IMG/VR virus record: IMGVR_UViG_3300025128_000115
Span: 1-39,958 of that record
Source of the DNA: a virus
DNA: 39,958 nucleotides
Strand: one strand, 5' to 3'
Position numbers and translations under genes: made by a program. Below, piece by piece: positions 38,696 to 39,958 of this stretch (position 1 is the stretch's first letter; the number at the start of each line of letters is the position of its first letter). A model generated the notes under the pieces. It had not been told where the DNA came from, made no database searches, and saw only the letters and a list, made by a program, of their open reading frames with translations.

Positions 38696-38866
38696 TTATG
38701 TTCCAAATATTATTCCTGCCATTCCAACCACTAAGGTAATTAGTGTGGCAACAATAAAATGTTCGAGTCTTTTGACTCTGTTAATAACTTCCAACCACCG
38801 TTCTGCACAGACAGCTTCGTGGCTCTCTATTTTGGTATTAAGGGTAGCCACAGTCATCTTGCTCAT
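38696..38866 (-). CDS. 56-residue XhlA-like membrane protein
   Basis: ATG 38866 lies behind GGAGG and overlaps the oxygenase stop as ATGA. The product has a charged helix (KIESHEAVCAERWLEVINRV) followed by KRLEHFIVATLITLVVGMAG, a single C-terminal membrane segment. This order resembles haemolysin XhlA-type small phage proteins, which act with holins. The resemblance is by layout. Confidence 0.55.
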   Translation of the reverse strand: MSKMTVATLNTKIESHEAVCAERWLEVINRVKRLEHFIVATLITLVVGMAGIIFGT

Positions 38867-39648
38867 GCAGCCTCCTCAACCTCCCAACAATTAAGGTTAG
38901 AAGCAACCGTTCGTCTCTCGCCTTCGCCTTTAAATGGATAAACCATGTGCGATAGCCAAGCAGGAAAAATATATAACTTGCCGACTTCGGGTTTTACTTC
39001 AAAACTTTGTGGTGGTCTAAGTCGTTCCACATTCATTATTTCATTACGCCCATAATTAAAGCATAGATAGCCGTCACATACTCCTGAAGAGTTATATTTA
39101 CTGTATAACGCATCCCCAGTAGTCGGTTGGTCGAGTATTTGTTGTGGCACTTTAGTCCAAGAAGTTGTCGATAGTCCCATTATGGTTTTAGTGCCATGGT
39201 CATGTATCGGGTTGTAATCGCCTGCGTAACTATGCACTGACCACGTTTCATCCACTGCAACTTGTCTATTCTTGCTTAAAGAAGACCCTGTGTTTTGCAT
39301 AAAATGATTGATGTATTGTGCGCCCAGACTGGTTATAAACTTAGAATAAGACCTAACCTTTTCATGCTCTGGGTCCATGTTCAATTGCTCACCATGAGCA
39401 ATCTGTCCCACTAGAGTCCCTGCCAATGATTCTTTGTCCTCGGATTCTCGTAGTTCATCAAGATATTCGTTTAAATCAGTGACCATTGCCTCGGGCATCT
39501 GGGTTTCCAATACGAAAACCGCAGGCATGTTCCAGATATTGACATTAATATCTGTCTCCTCGACAGGCTTTGCCTTCTTCTTATCGGAATTATCGTCCCA
39601 ATAAACGAAATCTGGATCGGTTTTCGCTTTCTTCTTCTTTTTAGCCAT
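38863..39648 (-). CDS. 2OG-Fe(II) oxygenase (PF13759-like)
   Basis: A 261-residue protein. The N-terminus is a Lys-rich tail (MAKKKKKAKTDPDFVYW). The catalytic region holds WSVHSYAGDYNPIHDHGTKT, KLYIFPAWLSHMVYPF and ERRTVASNLN, the pattern of the 2OG-Fe(II) oxygenase family common in marine phages and cyanophages: iron ligands in HDH/His and an Arg near the end for 2-oxoglutarate. Its substrate is unknown; proline or asparagine hydroxylation, or nutrient-related oxidation, are possibilities. It is the second oxygenase in the window and unrelated at the motif level to the one at 3204. Confidence 0.7.
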   Translation of the reverse strand: MAKKKKKAKTDPDFVYWDDNSDKKKAKPVEETDINVNIWNMPAVFVLETQMPEAMVTDLNEYLDELRESEDKESLAGTLVGQIAHGEQLNMDPEHEKVRSYSKFITSLGAQYINHFMQNTGSSLSKNRQVAVDETWSVHSYAGDYNPIHDHGTKTIMGLSTTSWTKVPQQILDQPTTGDALYSKYNSSGVCDGYLCFNYGRNEIMNVERLRPPQSFEVKPEVGKLYIFPAWLSHMVYPFKGEGERRTVASNLNCWEVEEAA

Positions 39649-39650
39649 TT

Positions 39651-39958
39651 CTAGCTAGAAGGTACTGCAAAGGCTTCGTCTGGTACAGGGGGTACTACAG
39701 GGCTAGTTATAACACTTTCCACTTGACTCGCAAAGACTGCATCCCACTGTGAAGTCGGACACATTGCGGTCAAAGCTGCCAGATTAAACGTGCCTTTAGC
39801 TGCTTTGGTGAAATCACCGTCTGCGGCTACAGCCATAGTAGAAAACGTGCTAGTGTAATAGGTTGCATCACCTTCACTGTCGTTCTCGTAGGTCATTTCC
39901 AAATGCCACTCTTCCACTTTACTGGATTTAACATAGGGAATGGACTTCGTTAGCTTTT
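39651..39958 (-). CDS. Unknown protein, 5' end outside the window
   Basis: The frame is open from the right edge (39958) to a TAG at 39651-39653, 102 visible codons. An in-frame GTG at 39917 is an internal candidate start without a ribosome-binding site, so the gene probably begins outside. Visible sequence: KLTKSIPYVKSSKVEEWHLE, a compact region with strands (EGDATYYTSTFSTMAVAADG), then a Pro-rich tail (SPVVPPVPDEAFAVPSS). No family recognised. Confidence 0.55.
   Translation of the reverse strand, partial: KLTKSIPYVKSSKVEEWHLEMTYENDSEGDATYYTSTFSTMAVAADGDFTKAAKGTFNLAALTAMCPTSQWDAVFASQVESVITSPVVPPVPDEAFAVPSS

Overview
This window is the genome, or most of it, of a tailed double-stranded DNA phage, most likely a marine podovirus-type phage of a Gram-negative host. 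The evidence is a contiguous set of packaging, portal, scaffold, capsid, adaptor and ejection-type genes, a GroES-like gene, two 2OG-Fe(II) oxygenases, and lysis genes with an overlapping spanin pair. Gene packing is extremely tight, with ATGA, TGATG, TAATG and TAGTG overlaps almost everywhere, and the base composition is fairly AT-rich. The spanin lipoprotein and the outer-membrane CsgG lipoprotein imply a Gram-negative host, probably a proteobacterium. I see no integrase, tRNA, CRISPR or insertion sequence.

Layout. Bases 1-1273 (minus) hold the start of a primase/helicase cut by the window edge. Bases 1362-3212 (plus) are a replication/recombination block: an SSB-like protein, a DUF3310 protein and a RecE-like PDDEXK exonuclease. 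Bases 3204-5631 (minus) carry a 2OG oxygenase and a chain of seven small, translationally coupled genes, including a DUF2958 protein and a 39-residue membrane protein. Bases 5640-5822 form a divergent promoter region with an inverted repeat, followed on the plus strand by a ribbon-helix-helix-like gene and one unknown gene. Everything from 39958 down to 6242 is on the minus strand and reads as one long late region.

Read in its transcription direction, the late region contains: a partial gene and a second oxygenase; three tiny membrane or small proteins; an SNase-family nuclease; two related membrane/coiled-coil proteins; CsgF and CsgG; a curlin-repeat protein; a FecR protein; a second curlin-repeat protein; a CHASE2 adenylate cyclase; a holin candidate; the spanins; large terminase; portal; GroES; scaffold; capsid; adaptor and neck genes; and finally four large virion proteins that probably form the DNA-ejection machinery.

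The most striking content is bases 31921-37653. This is a curli-type amyloid secretion module (CsgF, CsgG and two secreted curlin-repeat proteins) fused by overlapping genes to a FecR protein and a membrane class III nucleotide cyclase, all embedded between phage genes. The FecR protein itself ends in curlin-like strands. CsgG keeps the length and core motifs of its family but differs at the pore constriction, and no CsgE is present. A plausible reading is a phage-made amyloid export and sensing device working in the host envelope, but the function is not known.

A second item of note is the only long gene-free stretch (21874-22493), between the capsid gene and a virion gene. It has a strong terminator, then a consensus minus-strand -10, then about 235 bases that fold into a closed multi-hairpin RNA with two GNRA tetraloops and a terminal U-tract. 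I do not recognise this RNA class. Next to it is a short protein-like frame lacking a start codon.
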